From Streptomyces sp. P9-A4 (GTDB taxonomy: Bacteria > Actinomycetota > Actinomycetes > Streptomycetales > Streptomycetaceae), in the NCBI RefSeq assembly GCF_036634195.1, contig NZ_JAZIFY010000001.1, positions 434,001-498,000 on the forward strand: 64,000 nucleotides of DNA, read 5' to 3'. Made by a program: the position numbers and the translations under genes. The first letter of the stretch is position 1. Every line of letters begins with the position of its first letter. Under the pieces are notes generated by a model. That model had not been told where the DNA came from. It did no database searches and saw only the letters and a list, made by a program, of their open reading frames with translations. This document shows, in pieces, positions 54,392 through 62,545 of this stretch.

Positions 54392-56230
54392 TCACGCCAC
54401 GGCGAGGGGGCGGGAGCGGGCACGGTCGCGGCGCCGGGTTCCGTAGAGGGTGAACGCGGTGTTCACCAGCGCCACATGACTGAGCGCCTGGGGGGTGTTG
54501 CCGAGCTGGCGGCCGGCCACCGGGTCCCATTCCTCGGCGAGCAGCCCGACGTCGTTGCGGATGTCGAGGACCCGCTCGAAGACGGCCCTGGCCTCCTCGG
54601 GCCGGCCGGTCACGGCGAGGGCGTCGGCGTACCAGAACGTGCAGGCGACGAAGGCCCCTTCGGTGCCGCCGAGTCCGTCCAGCTCGTGGGTGCCGCCGTC
54701 GGCGTCCCCGTAACGGCGCAGGAAGCCGTGGTCGTCGAGGCGTTCCATGGCCTGCACGGTGCCGAGCACCCGGGGGTCGTCGGCGGGGAGGAAGCCGAGC
54801 CGGGGGATGAGCAGGGCGGTGGCGTCGATCCTCCGGCCTCCGTAGTACTGGGTGAAGGACTGCTGTTCCTCGCTCCAGCCCCGGGCGCAGATCTCCGCGC
54901 GCATGTCGCGGCGCAGGCCCTGCCAGCGGCCGAGCGAGCCGCGGAGCCCGGCGACACGGGCCAGCCGGACGGCCCGGTCGGCCGCGACCCAGGCCATCAC
55001 CTTGGAGTGGACGAAGTGGCGTCGTGGGCCCCGGACTTCCCAGATGCCCTCGTCCGGTTCCTGCCAGCGTTCGCCGAGGTACTCCAGGAGCGAGGCCACC
55101 AGGGACCAGGCCGGGGCGTCGAGGGCGACGCCGGCCCGGACGGCCGAGTAGACGGTGCTGAGGACCTCGCCGTAGACGTCGAGCTGGAACTGGTCGACGG
55201 CCGCGTTTCCGAACCTGACGGGCTGTGAGTCCTCGTACCCGGGCAGCCAGTCGGCGAAGGTCTCGGGCAACCGCCGCTGGCCCTCCACCCCGTAGAGCGG
55301 CTGGAGGTCGGCGGGGTCGCCCGCGACGGCGCGGACGAGCCAGTCCTTCCAGGCGAGCGCCTCCCTGCGGTAGCCGCCGCGCATCAGGCAGGAGAGGGTG
55401 AAGGTGGAGTCGCGGAGCCAGCAGAAGCGGTAGTCCCAGTTGCGCTGTCCGCCGAGGGACTCGGGGAGCGAGGCGGTCGCCGCGGCGACCACACCGCCGG
55501 TGGGGGCGTAGGTGAGCGCCTTGAGGGTGAGCAGGGAGCGGATGACGGCCTCGCGCGCGGGCCCCTCGTAGCGGAGGTCGGCGGCCCACTCGTTCCAGAA
55601 CGCGAGGGTACGGGTGAGGGCGGCGTCGAGGTCGGCGGGCGAGGCGGCGGGGGGCACCGGCATGTGCGAGGGGCGCCAGCCGAGGACGAAGGCGACCCGC
55701 CGGCCGGCCGTGACGGTGAACTCGACGGTGGTGCGGTCCGGGGTGACGACGGGTTCCGTGCCGGGGCCGCAGGAGAGGTAGGCGGCGTCGGGTCCGGCGA
55801 CGGACGCGACGGTGCGGCGGTCCACGGAGCGGGTCCACGGCACGATGCTGCCGTGGTGGAACCTGACCCTCGACTCGCCCCGCATGTCGACCCGTCCGGC
55901 AAGCCCCTCCACCAGCCGGACGATGCGCGGGGAGTCCTCGCGCGGCGAACGCGGCGGCATGAAGTCGGTGATGCGGACGGTTCCGGAGCAGGACTCCCAG
56001 ACGGTGTCGAGGACGAGGGTGTCGCCCCGGTAACTCCGGCGCGAGCAGCGGGCTTTGCCGACCGGGGCGAGCAGCCAGCGGCCGTGCCCGGGATCACCGA
56101 GGAGGGCGGCGAGGCACGCGGGCGAGTCGAAGCGCGGGGCGCACCACCAGTCGACGGACCCGTCGGTCCCGACGAGCGCCGCCGTCTCCAGGTCACCGAC
56201 GAGGGCGTAGTCCTCAATTCGCCCTGCCAT
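54392..56230 (-). CDS. Glycoside hydrolase family 15 protein (trehalase/glucoamylase-like)
   Basis: 612 residues. Trehalase-like N-terminal domain (IEDYALVGDLETAALVGTDGSVDWWCAPRFDSPACLAALLG) and an (alpha/alpha)6 catalytic barrel with GGQRNWDYRFCWLRDSTFTL, FVHSKVMAWVAADRA and EEWDPVAGRQLGNTPQALSHVALVNTA. The Glu pair in EGIWEVRG and LAEEWDP are the likely acid/base residues. The pattern is typical of actinobacterial GH15 alpha,alpha-trehalases, cytoplasmic (no signal peptide). ATG 56230 begins the conserved domain; the ribosome-binding site is weak. Confidence 0.93.
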   Translation of the reverse strand: MAGRIEDYALVGDLETAALVGTDGSVDWWCAPRFDSPACLAALLGDPGHGRWLLAPVGKARCSRRSYRGDTLVLDTVWESCSGTVRITDFMPPRSPREDSPRIVRLVEGLAGRVDMRGESRVRFHHGSIVPWTRSVDRRTVASVAGPDAAYLSCGPGTEPVVTPDRTTVEFTVTAGRRVAFVLGWRPSHMPVPPAASPADLDAALTRTLAFWNEWAADLRYEGPAREAVIRSLLTLKALTYAPTGGVVAAATASLPESLGGQRNWDYRFCWLRDSTFTLSCLMRGGYRREALAWKDWLVRAVAGDPADLQPLYGVEGQRRLPETFADWLPGYEDSQPVRFGNAAVDQFQLDVYGEVLSTVYSAVRAGVALDAPAWSLVASLLEYLGERWQEPDEGIWEVRGPRRHFVHSKVMAWVAADRAVRLARVAGLRGSLGRWQGLRRDMRAEICARGWSEEQQSFTQYYGGRRIDATALLIPRLGFLPADDPRVLGTVQAMERLDDHGFLRRYGDADGGTHELDGLGGTEGAFVACTFWYADALAVTGRPEEARAVFERVLDIRNDVGLLAEEWDPVAGRQLGNTPQALSHVALVNTAFTLYGTRRRDRARSRPLAVA

Positions 56231-56470
56231 GACCGGATTGTATGCCCCTGGGGAATCGCGTGCATAAGCCGAGGGATTCCGGGAGCGCGAAATCCGTGTC
56301 GGAGCGGCGTCGTCCGGCGGGGAATTCACGCCGGACCGGACGGGATCACTTCCCGGGGTTCCGCATACCTTTTCACGATTCCCCTGCCGGTTTACCGCAT
56401 TTCTTGACGGTGCCGCCCCCGGCGAAGGATTCTGGACGGGCGCGGGTCCGTCGCGCGGAGGGTCGTACCG

Positions 56471-57277
56471 ATGAGTAGCGATTCACATCCCCTGCGCCGG
56501 TCGTCCGACCGGACACCCGATCACGGCATGCGGACGGTGAGTCTCGTGCTGACGGTCCGACCCGAGGTCAGGGACCCCGGAGCGGCGCTCGGCCAGCTCC
56601 TCGGCCAACTGCCGCCGAGCGTGGGGGACGTGGTCCTGGTCGGCGCGCAGCCCGGCGACGGCGTTGTGCGCGCGGGGCTCCGCGAGGGGCTCACGGTGCG
56701 GGGGCTCGGCCCCTGGGACGCCACCCTGGGCGACATCCCGCACGCCGGGCTGCGGGCGGCGACCGGGGAGTTCGTCGTACTGATGGACTCCGACGGGAGC
56801 ATGTCCCCGCACGAGATCCCGCACTTTCTGCACTACCTGGAAAGCGGTTACGACTTCGTCAAGGGATCGCGGTTCATCGCAGGCGGAGATTTCGCCGACT
56901 ACCCGCTCTCGCGACGGCTCGGACACCGTGCGCTGCTGCGCGTCGCACGGCAGTTGTACGGGCAGCATCTGACGGATCTCTGGTACGGGTTCTGCGCGTT
57001 CCGGCGCACCTTCGTGGACCTTCTCGACCTGCGCGAGGACGGTGTCGAGCTCGGGGCGGAACTCGTCGCGCACGCGCTCCACTACGGCCTGCGGGTGGCC
57101 GAGGTGCCGAGCCTCGAACTGCCGCGCCGCCACGGCCCGTCACACCCTCGCACGATCCGTGACGGCGCCCGCATCCTCGGCACCCTGCTCGACGAACGGC
57201 CGCACAACGCGCTCTCCCGGCTCGCACACCGGCGACCCGCGCGCGGCGACCGCGGCTCCGGCGCCCCCTGCGGTTGA
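56471..57277 (+). CDS. Glycosyltransferase family 2 protein
   Basis: 268 residues, GT-A fold. The N-terminal half has MRTVSLVLTVRPEV, the metal-binding DxD as Asp106-x-Asp108 in VVLMDSDGS, then FVKGSRFIAGGDFADYPLSRRLG and LTDLWYGFCAFRR, as in dolichyl-phosphate-mannose-synthase-like GT2 enzymes. GGAGGG upstream of ATG 56471. First gene of a rightward run of surface-polysaccharide genes. Confidence 0.9.
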   Translation: MSSDSHPLRRSSDRTPDHGMRTVSLVLTVRPEVRDPGAALGQLLGQLPPSVGDVVLVGAQPGDGVVRAGLREGLTVRGLGPWDATLGDIPHAGLRAATGEFVVLMDSDGSMSPHEIPHFLHYLESGYDFVKGSRFIAGGDFADYPLSRRLGHRALLRVARQLYGQHLTDLWYGFCAFRRTFVDLLDLREDGVELGAELVAHALHYGLRVAEVPSLELPRRHGPSHPRTIRDGARILGTLLDERPHNALSRLAHRRPARGDRGSGAPCG

Positions 57278-57327
57278 CGAACCGCTCGTAAGGGTGCTAA
57301 CGCTGGAAACAGCACTATTTCTGGACA

Positions 57328-57343
57328 GACCCTCGGTAGGGTC
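57328..57343 (+). promoter_or_regulatory. Dyad GACCCT-CGGT-AGGGTC in leader of the polysaccharide operon
   Basis: Perfect 6-bp arms, just after an AT-rich segment (CTAACGCTGGAAACAGCACTATTT region) typical of a promoter, and 22 bp before the GTG at 57365. Confidence 0.45.
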
Positions 57344-57364
57344 GGTTGTCGGAAGAGGCTCGTC

Positions 57365-57805
57365 GTGACCTTGCTCTGCATCAGCCGAGCGCCGGTGGCA
57401 CCCGCTCCGCACCCCCTGCGGCGGATGACCGACTGGCCTCTCGCCGATGCCCGGCGCCGCTCGCCCCGCCACTCCCTCCGCCGCCCGGACATCCACCCGG
57501 CACGCCGGGCGTCCGACCGGGTCCGCGCCGCCGCCGTTCCCGCCCTGAACCGGGCGCACAGGCCGCACGGCGCCGGGCGCCGGCACCGCGGCCGTACGGC
57601 ACGCACCCGCACCGCGCGACGCGACCGCGCCTCCGGAGAACCAGCCGGACCAGGCGAGCCGGCCGAACCGGCCGAACCAGGCGGAACCTCCGGGCCTTCC
57701 GCGCCCGTGACGCCTCCCGGCCCGGCCGCGTCCCGCCGCCCCACCCGTACCGCTCCCCCGCGCGCCGGTGCGCCCCGCGCCTTGTCCCCAGGAGGCGAGG
57801 CGTGA
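57365..57805 (+). CDS. Arg/Pro-rich hypothetical protein, translationally coupled to a glycosyltransferase gene
   Basis: 146 residues, Arg/Pro/Ala-rich and probably disordered, with GEPAGPGEPAEPAEPGG. It has GGAAGAGG 5 bp upstream of GTG 57365, about 80% G/C at third positions, and its stop overlaps the next start as GTGATG. Those features argue for translation, but the composition is also what a GC-rich spacer could give. It might act mainly as a coupling ORF. Confidence 0.45.
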   Translation: MTLLCISRAPVAPAPHPLRRMTDWPLADARRRSPRHSLRRPDIHPARRASDRVRAAAVPALNRAHRPHGAGRRHRGRTARTRTARRDRASGEPAGPGEPAEPAEPGGTSGPSAPVTPPGPAASRRPTRTAPPRAGAPRALSPGGEA

Positions 57806-58554
57806 TGGCCGCCACCCACGCGCACGTACCGCTCCCCCGCCCGCTCGTCCGCCCGCCGGTGGAACTCGAACTGCTGATCCCGGCCTTCAACGAGCAGCGC
57901 CGGCTGCCCTCGACCGTGACCGCCACCCTCGGCTTCCTCGCCGAACGGCCCTGGTCCTCGGCGGTCGTCGTGGTCGACAACAACAGCGCCGACGGCACCC
58001 TCGACGTCCTGGAGCGCTTCGCCGGCTCCGCCGTCCCGGTGCACGCCATCGGGTGCAGCGACCAGGGCAAGGGCGCGGCGGTGCGGCGCGGCATCGAGAC
58101 CTCCTCGGCCCGGTTCATCGGCTTCGCCGACGCCGACAACGCCACTCCCGTCGAGACCCTGGACCGGGTCATGGGGCTGCTGCGCGCCGGGCACGGTGCG
58201 GTCATCGCCTCGCGGCACGCCCCCGGCGCACGCCTCGCCGTCGAGCAGTCGGCGCTCCGGCGCGGCGGCGGTCTGATGTTCCGTACGCTCTCGCGGCTCT
58301 CGCTGCCCGGGGTGGCCGACACCCAGTGCGGGTTCAAGTTCTTCTCCGGTCCGCTCGCCCGCGCGATCGTCCGCGACTGCCACATCGACGGCTTCGCCTT
58401 CGACGTGGAACTGCTCGCCCACGTCGTCCGGGCCGGGCGGGACGTCGTGGAGGTGCCGGTGGTCTGGCACGACGTACCCGGTTCGACGTTCTCGGCACGG
58501 CGCGACGGACTGCGCTCGATGGCCGATCTCCTGCGGATCTCGCTGGCCAGGTGA
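57805..58554 (+). CDS. Glycosyltransferase family 2 (polyprenyl-phosphate sugar synthase-like)
   Basis: 249 residues, GT-A fold: LELLIPAFNEQRRLP, VVVVDNNSADGTLDV, QGKGAAVRRGIETSSARFIGFADADNATP with the DxD as Asp109-x-Asp111, and ADTQCGFKFF. This resembles DPM1/GtrB-type enzymes that move a sugar from a nucleotide to a polyprenyl phosphate. Start at 57805 or GTG 57802; AGGAGG is upstream of both. Its stop overlaps the GT4 gene (GTGA). Confidence 0.93.
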   Translation: MAATHAHVPLPRPLVRPPVELELLIPAFNEQRRLPSTVTATLGFLAERPWSSAVVVVDNNSADGTLDVLERFAGSAVPVHAIGCSDQGKGAAVRRGIETSSARFIGFADADNATPVETLDRVMGLLRAGHGAVIASRHAPGARLAVEQSALRRGGGLMFRTLSRLSLPGVADTQCGFKFFSGPLARAIVRDCHIDGFAFDVELLAHVVRAGRDVVEVPVVWHDVPGSTFSARRDGLRSMADLLRISLAR

Positions 58555-60026
58555 TTACCGTGACCGCACTCGACCGGCTCGCCCGTACCGACCTCGCCTT
58601 CCTCAACTGGCGCGACCCGGCCCACCCCGACGCGGGCGGAGCCGAGGCGTACTGCTGGGAGATCGCCCGGCGGTTCGCGTCGGCCGGAGCCCACGTCACC
58701 CTCGTCTCGTCGCGGTACCCCGGCTCGCGTGCCCGGGAGTACCGCGACGGGATCCGCGTCGTCCGCGCCGGCGGGACGTTCGGCGTGTACGGGGCCGCCG
58801 CGGCGCACCTGCTGCGGAACCGTCACGCGTACGACGCCGTGGTCGACTTCCAGAACGGGATCCCGTTCTTCTCGCCCCTGTTCACCCCCCGGTGGACCGC
58901 CGACATCTGCGTCATCCACCACGTCCACCAGCACCAGTTCGACACCCGGTTCCGTTGGCCGATGAACACGGTGGGGCGGGTCCTGGAGAAGCAGGTCAGC
59001 CGGCGGGTCTACCGGGGGCGCCCGGTGGTCGTCGTGTCACCGTCCACCCGTGAGGGCACCCGGCGCGAACTCGGCTTCGGCAACCCGATCCACATCGTGC
59101 CCAACGGGCGCCCCGACCCCTCCCTCACGGCCCCCGCCGGACGGCGCTCCGCGACCCCGGCGCTGACCGTGGTCAGCCGGCTGGTGCCGCAGAAGCGCGT
59201 CGACCTGGTCCTCCGGGCCGTGCCCGAGCTGCTGCGGCGGATACCGGAGCTGCGCGTCGACCTCTGCGGGGACGGGCCGGAGGGCGAGTCGCTGCGGAAG
59301 CTCGCCGCCGGGCTCGGCGTCGGGTCGGCCGTCGTCTTCCACGGACACGTCTCCGAGGAGCGCAAGCAGGAGCTGTTCCACCGGGCGTGGCTGACGGTCG
59401 TGCCCTCGGTCGCCGAGGGCTGGGGACTCGCCGTCATCGAGGCGAACGCCGTCGGCACCCCCGCGCTCGCCTTCGACGTGCCGGGGCTGCGGGACGCGAT
59501 CCGGCCGGGGGTCAACGGGTGGCTCCTCGCACCCGACGCGGACCTGGCGGCCGGGATCGCCGAGGCGTTCGACGCCCTGGCGACGCCGGAGGCACGAGAC
59601 CTCACGGCGGCCCGCTGCCGTGCCTGGGCGGCGGCCTTCTCCTGGGACGCCAGCGCCGAACGGCTCGCCCAGGTCGTCCTGGAGGACCTCCAGCGCATCC
59701 ACCGCCACCGGCGCTCCCGCCGCTGCGCGAGCGACCTGTCCGTCGTCACCCGCTTCACCTCCCCGGACCCCGACGCCACCGAACGGGCGGTGCGGAGCTC
59801 GCTGCGCGAGACCGATGCCTGGCACCGGGACGGCGACGCCTTCCGACTGCTGCTCCACGGCTGCGACGAGGTAAGGGCGTTGAACGCGCTGAGCCGCCTC
59901 GACGTGGCGGAGGCCGCCGTCGCGAACGCCCGCATCACCCTGGCCAACGGCCATGACGTACTGCTCGGCGCGGCCGGCTCCGACGGGGGTTCCGGGCCCG
60001 GACCCTCGGGCGGGCGGCCGTCATGA
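58551..60026 (+). CDS. Glycosyltransferase family 4 protein
   Basis: 491 residues, GT-B fold. N-terminal domain begins FLNWRDPAHPDAGGAEAYCWEIARRF, with VVSPSTREGTRRELG at the hinge; C-terminal domain has SRLVPQKRVDLVLRAVPELL and the donor-binding EGWGLAVIEANAVGTP (Glu-x7-Glu). Its C-terminal ~110 residues (after the GT domain) are an extra helical/mixed region of unknown role. GTGA overlap upstream and ATGA overlap downstream show operon coupling. Confidence 0.92.
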   Translation: MITVTALDRLARTDLAFLNWRDPAHPDAGGAEAYCWEIARRFASAGAHVTLVSSRYPGSRAREYRDGIRVVRAGGTFGVYGAAAAHLLRNRHAYDAVVDFQNGIPFFSPLFTPRWTADICVIHHVHQHQFDTRFRWPMNTVGRVLEKQVSRRVYRGRPVVVVSPSTREGTRRELGFGNPIHIVPNGRPDPSLTAPAGRRSATPALTVVSRLVPQKRVDLVLRAVPELLRRIPELRVDLCGDGPEGESLRKLAAGLGVGSAVVFHGHVSEERKQELFHRAWLTVVPSVAEGWGLAVIEANAVGTPALAFDVPGLRDAIRPGVNGWLLAPDADLAAGIAEAFDALATPEARDLTAARCRAWAAAFSWDASAERLAQVVLEDLQRIHRHRRSRRCASDLSVVTRFTSPDPDATERAVRSSLRETDAWHRDGDAFRLLLHGCDEVRALNALSRLDVAEAAVANARITLANGHDVLLGAAGSDGGSGPGPSGGRPS

Positions 60027-62545
60027 CCGCCGCCGCCGAGCGCCTCGCCGCCGAGCCGCGCACCGCCCACCCGGACGAGGTCACGGCCGTCCACGGCGCG
60101 CGCTGGATCGCGAGCGCGGTGGTCCTGGTCGGCGCCCTCAACTACGGGTACACCCTGGTCCTCACCCGGCTCCTCGACGTCGGCGAGTACGCCACCTTCG
60201 CGGCCGGCCAGGGGCTCGTCGTGTGCGCCTCGGCCGTGGCCGTGGTCACCGTGCCCTGGATGCTGGCGCAGGCCCTCGCACGGGCCCGCTCGGACGCCGA
60301 GCGCGGCGACGCGGTGCGGTTCGCCCTCGTCACCGCCGTCGCGGGCGGCGCCGGCGCCGCGATCGTGGTGGGCAGTGTCGCCGCGGGCTTCGCGAGCGCG
60401 GCGACGACGCTGGTGATCGCGGGCAGCACCCTCGCCGTCTATGTCACCCGGATCACCGCCGGCTGGCTCCAGGGCACCGAACGGCTGCGGACGCTGGCGG
60501 TCCTCACCGCGGTGGAGGCCGGTCTCAAGTTCGCCGTCGGGCTGTTCTTCGTCACCGCGCTCGGATTCGGCGAGACGGGCGCCCTCGCGGCCTTCGGGAT
60601 CGCCGTCCTGCCGTACGTCCTCTTCCGGCCGCGCCGCTTCCACGGCGTGCCCCGCCGCCCCTGGCGGACCCTGACCGCCGACCGCGACCTGTGGCGCCGT
60701 GCGGCGGGTGTCGCCTCGCTCCAGGGCGTGGTGGCACTGCTCGCGTCCGTGGACATCGTGCTCGTCGCGATACTGCCCACCGACCGCTCGGCGGCGGCCA
60801 GTTACCAGGCGGCGGTGATGCTGGGACGGGTGCCGCTCTTCCTGGCCAGCGCCGTCTCGATCGCCTTCCTGCCCGCGCTGTCCCGGCGCCGGGCGGGCGA
60901 TCCGCTGACGGCGAGCGCGCTGCGGATGTACCTGACGGTGGCACTGCCACTGACCGTGGTGGCCGCGACCGTGCCCGGGGATCTGATCACCAGGGTCTTC
61001 CCCGCCGGCTACACGATGATCTCCACCCTGATGGCCTGCACCGCGACGTCCGGGCTCGCCCTCGGCGCGCTCGCCCTGCTCGTGACCTTCGCGCAGGCGG
61101 TCAACGACTACGCCTGCCTGCGGACGCTGCTCGCCGGACTCGCCCTGTACGTGACGGGCCTGGCCTGCGGCTGGACCGTCGCCGGGGTGCTCGGCATGGC
61201 GGTCGGCGGGCTGTGCGGAACCGTCGGGGCCCTGGTCCTGCTCGCCGTGCGGCACGGCCGGCTGCACGGGTTCGGGGTGGCGGAGCGGCCGTTCGGGCGG
61301 GTCGTGCTGCCGCTCCTCGCCCTCGCCGGGGGCCTCGCGCTGCTCCGCCCGTACACCCTCGTCTGGTTCGCCGCCGCGCTGGCGGTCACGGGGGTCGCGC
61401 TGTGGCGCTTCTTCGGCCGGCGGCGCGGCCCGGCCGCTCCCGGGCCCGACCCCGAGGGCGGCGAAGGAAAGGAGTCCGACGTGAACGGCGACGACACAGT
61501 CCCTCCGGGCGGAGGCGCGAAGCCCCTGGCGGAGCCGCCGCCGACGCCGTCCGGGACACCGGGGGCCCGGGCCGCGGCCCACGACGAGCGTTCCGTGCCG
61601 CTCCTCGTCGACGCCGTGTGGCGCGGCCGGGTCCGGCCCGCCGGTGACGAGGAGCTGCTCGGAGCGCTGGCCGCGGCCCGGCTCAACCAGGTGGAGGGCC
61701 GGCTGGCCCGCGCGTACCCCCGACAGCTGGGGGCCACGCTCACCGAGGTCGAGCGCGCGACGGGCCTGTTCCGGCGCAATCTCGTCGAGTCCACGCGACT
61801 GCTGCGGGCGGCCGGCGTCCCGACCGTCCTCATCAAGGCGGATCTGGCCGGGGACTACGTGTACGGCAACTTCGACCTGGTGGTGCCGCCGGGGCGGCTG
61901 GGCGCGGCGCAGGCCGCCCTGGACGGCTGGTACGCGCACCGGACGACGTACTGGCTGGAGCGGACGAGCAAGGTGCTCCTGGAACCCCCGACGGGTCCGG
62001 CCGCGCATCTGCACGGCTCGGTCTCGTGGTTCGGGGTGCAGATCCTGCCGACCGAGCAGCTGTTCGCCCGAGCGCGACGGCCCGAGGACGCGAACGGCGG
62101 CCACGCCGAAGGCGCCGGGCACACGAACGGCGACGGGAGCGGGAACGGCTACGCCTGGCTGACGCCGTGTCCCTCCGACCGGCTGCGGATCTGGCTCGCT
62201 CACGCGCTCTTCCAGAACCTCACCCTCGACCTGTCCGAACTCCTCGCCCTGCGGGCCCTCCTGCGCCCCGACGTCCTGGCCGAGGCACACCGTGAGGCCG
62301 CGCGCGAGGGCTGGAGCACGGGCGGCCACGAGGCCCTCGCCACCGCCGTGGAGGCGATGGCGCGCCTGGACCGGGGCGAACCCGTCCCTCTCCCCCTGCC
62401 GCTGCCCGTGCGGACCTCCCTGCGGGTGGGCGCCGAGCACAGCGGCCACCTCCTGGGCGAGGGACGGCTGCGGGCCGCGACCCGTGAGGCCTCCCTCCGG
62501 GTGCCGCTCGTGGTGACGAAGAGACTGCGGAGGCGGGTGCCATGA
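60023..62545 (+). CDS. Polysaccharide flippase fused to nucleotidyltransferase-like domain
   Basis: 840 residues. Residues ~25-465 form a 12-14 helix Wzx/MurJ-like flippase (GALNYGYTLVLTRLLDVGEYA, VDIVLVAILPTDRSAAASYQAAVMLGR). After a Pro/Gly-rich linker, residues ~505-830 resemble family PF14907 nucleotidyltransferase-like proteins (RAAGVPTVLIKADLAGDYVYGNFDLVV). A strong GGAAAGGAG 6 bp before an in-frame GTG at residue 487 (61481) could drive separate expression of the second half. ATGA overlaps at both ends. The NTase-like domain lacks an obvious GS-x-DxD catalytic pair, so its activity is uncertain. Confidence 0.82.
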   Translation: MTAAAERLAAEPRTAHPDEVTAVHGARWIASAVVLVGALNYGYTLVLTRLLDVGEYATFAAGQGLVVCASAVAVVTVPWMLAQALARARSDAERGDAVRFALVTAVAGGAGAAIVVGSVAAGFASAATTLVIAGSTLAVYVTRITAGWLQGTERLRTLAVLTAVEAGLKFAVGLFFVTALGFGETGALAAFGIAVLPYVLFRPRRFHGVPRRPWRTLTADRDLWRRAAGVASLQGVVALLASVDIVLVAILPTDRSAAASYQAAVMLGRVPLFLASAVSIAFLPALSRRRAGDPLTASALRMYLTVALPLTVVAATVPGDLITRVFPAGYTMISTLMACTATSGLALGALALLVTFAQAVNDYACLRTLLAGLALYVTGLACGWTVAGVLGMAVGGLCGTVGALVLLAVRHGRLHGFGVAERPFGRVVLPLLALAGGLALLRPYTLVWFAAALAVTGVALWRFFGRRRGPAAPGPDPEGGEGKESDVNGDDTVPPGGGAKPLAEPPPTPSGTPGARAAAHDERSVPLLVDAVWRGRVRPAGDEELLGALAAARLNQVEGRLARAYPRQLGATLTEVERATGLFRRNLVESTRLLRAAGVPTVLIKADLAGDYVYGNFDLVVPPGRLGAAQAALDGWYAHRTTYWLERTSKVLLEPPTGPAAHLHGSVSWFGVQILPTEQLFARARRPEDANGGHAEGAGHTNGDGSGNGYAWLTPCPSDRLRIWLAHALFQNLTLDLSELLALRALLRPDVLAEAHREAAREGWSTGGHEALATAVEAMARLDRGEPVPLPLPLPVRTSLRVGAEHSGHLLGEGRLRAATREASLRVPLVVTKRLRRRVP
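61466..61483 (+). promoter_or_regulatory. Internal ribosome-binding site and GTG in the flippase/NTase gene
   Basis: GGAAAGGAG (61466-61474), a 6-nt spacer and GTG (61481-61483) in frame, at the linker between the two domains. This is one of the best Shine-Dalgarno matches in the window. Confidence 0.55.

Noticed and set aside
59009..62449. Very long antisense frame across the glycosyltransferase and flippase genes
   Set aside because: Arg/Gly/His-rich composition and full overlap with well-supported coupled genes on the plus strand.
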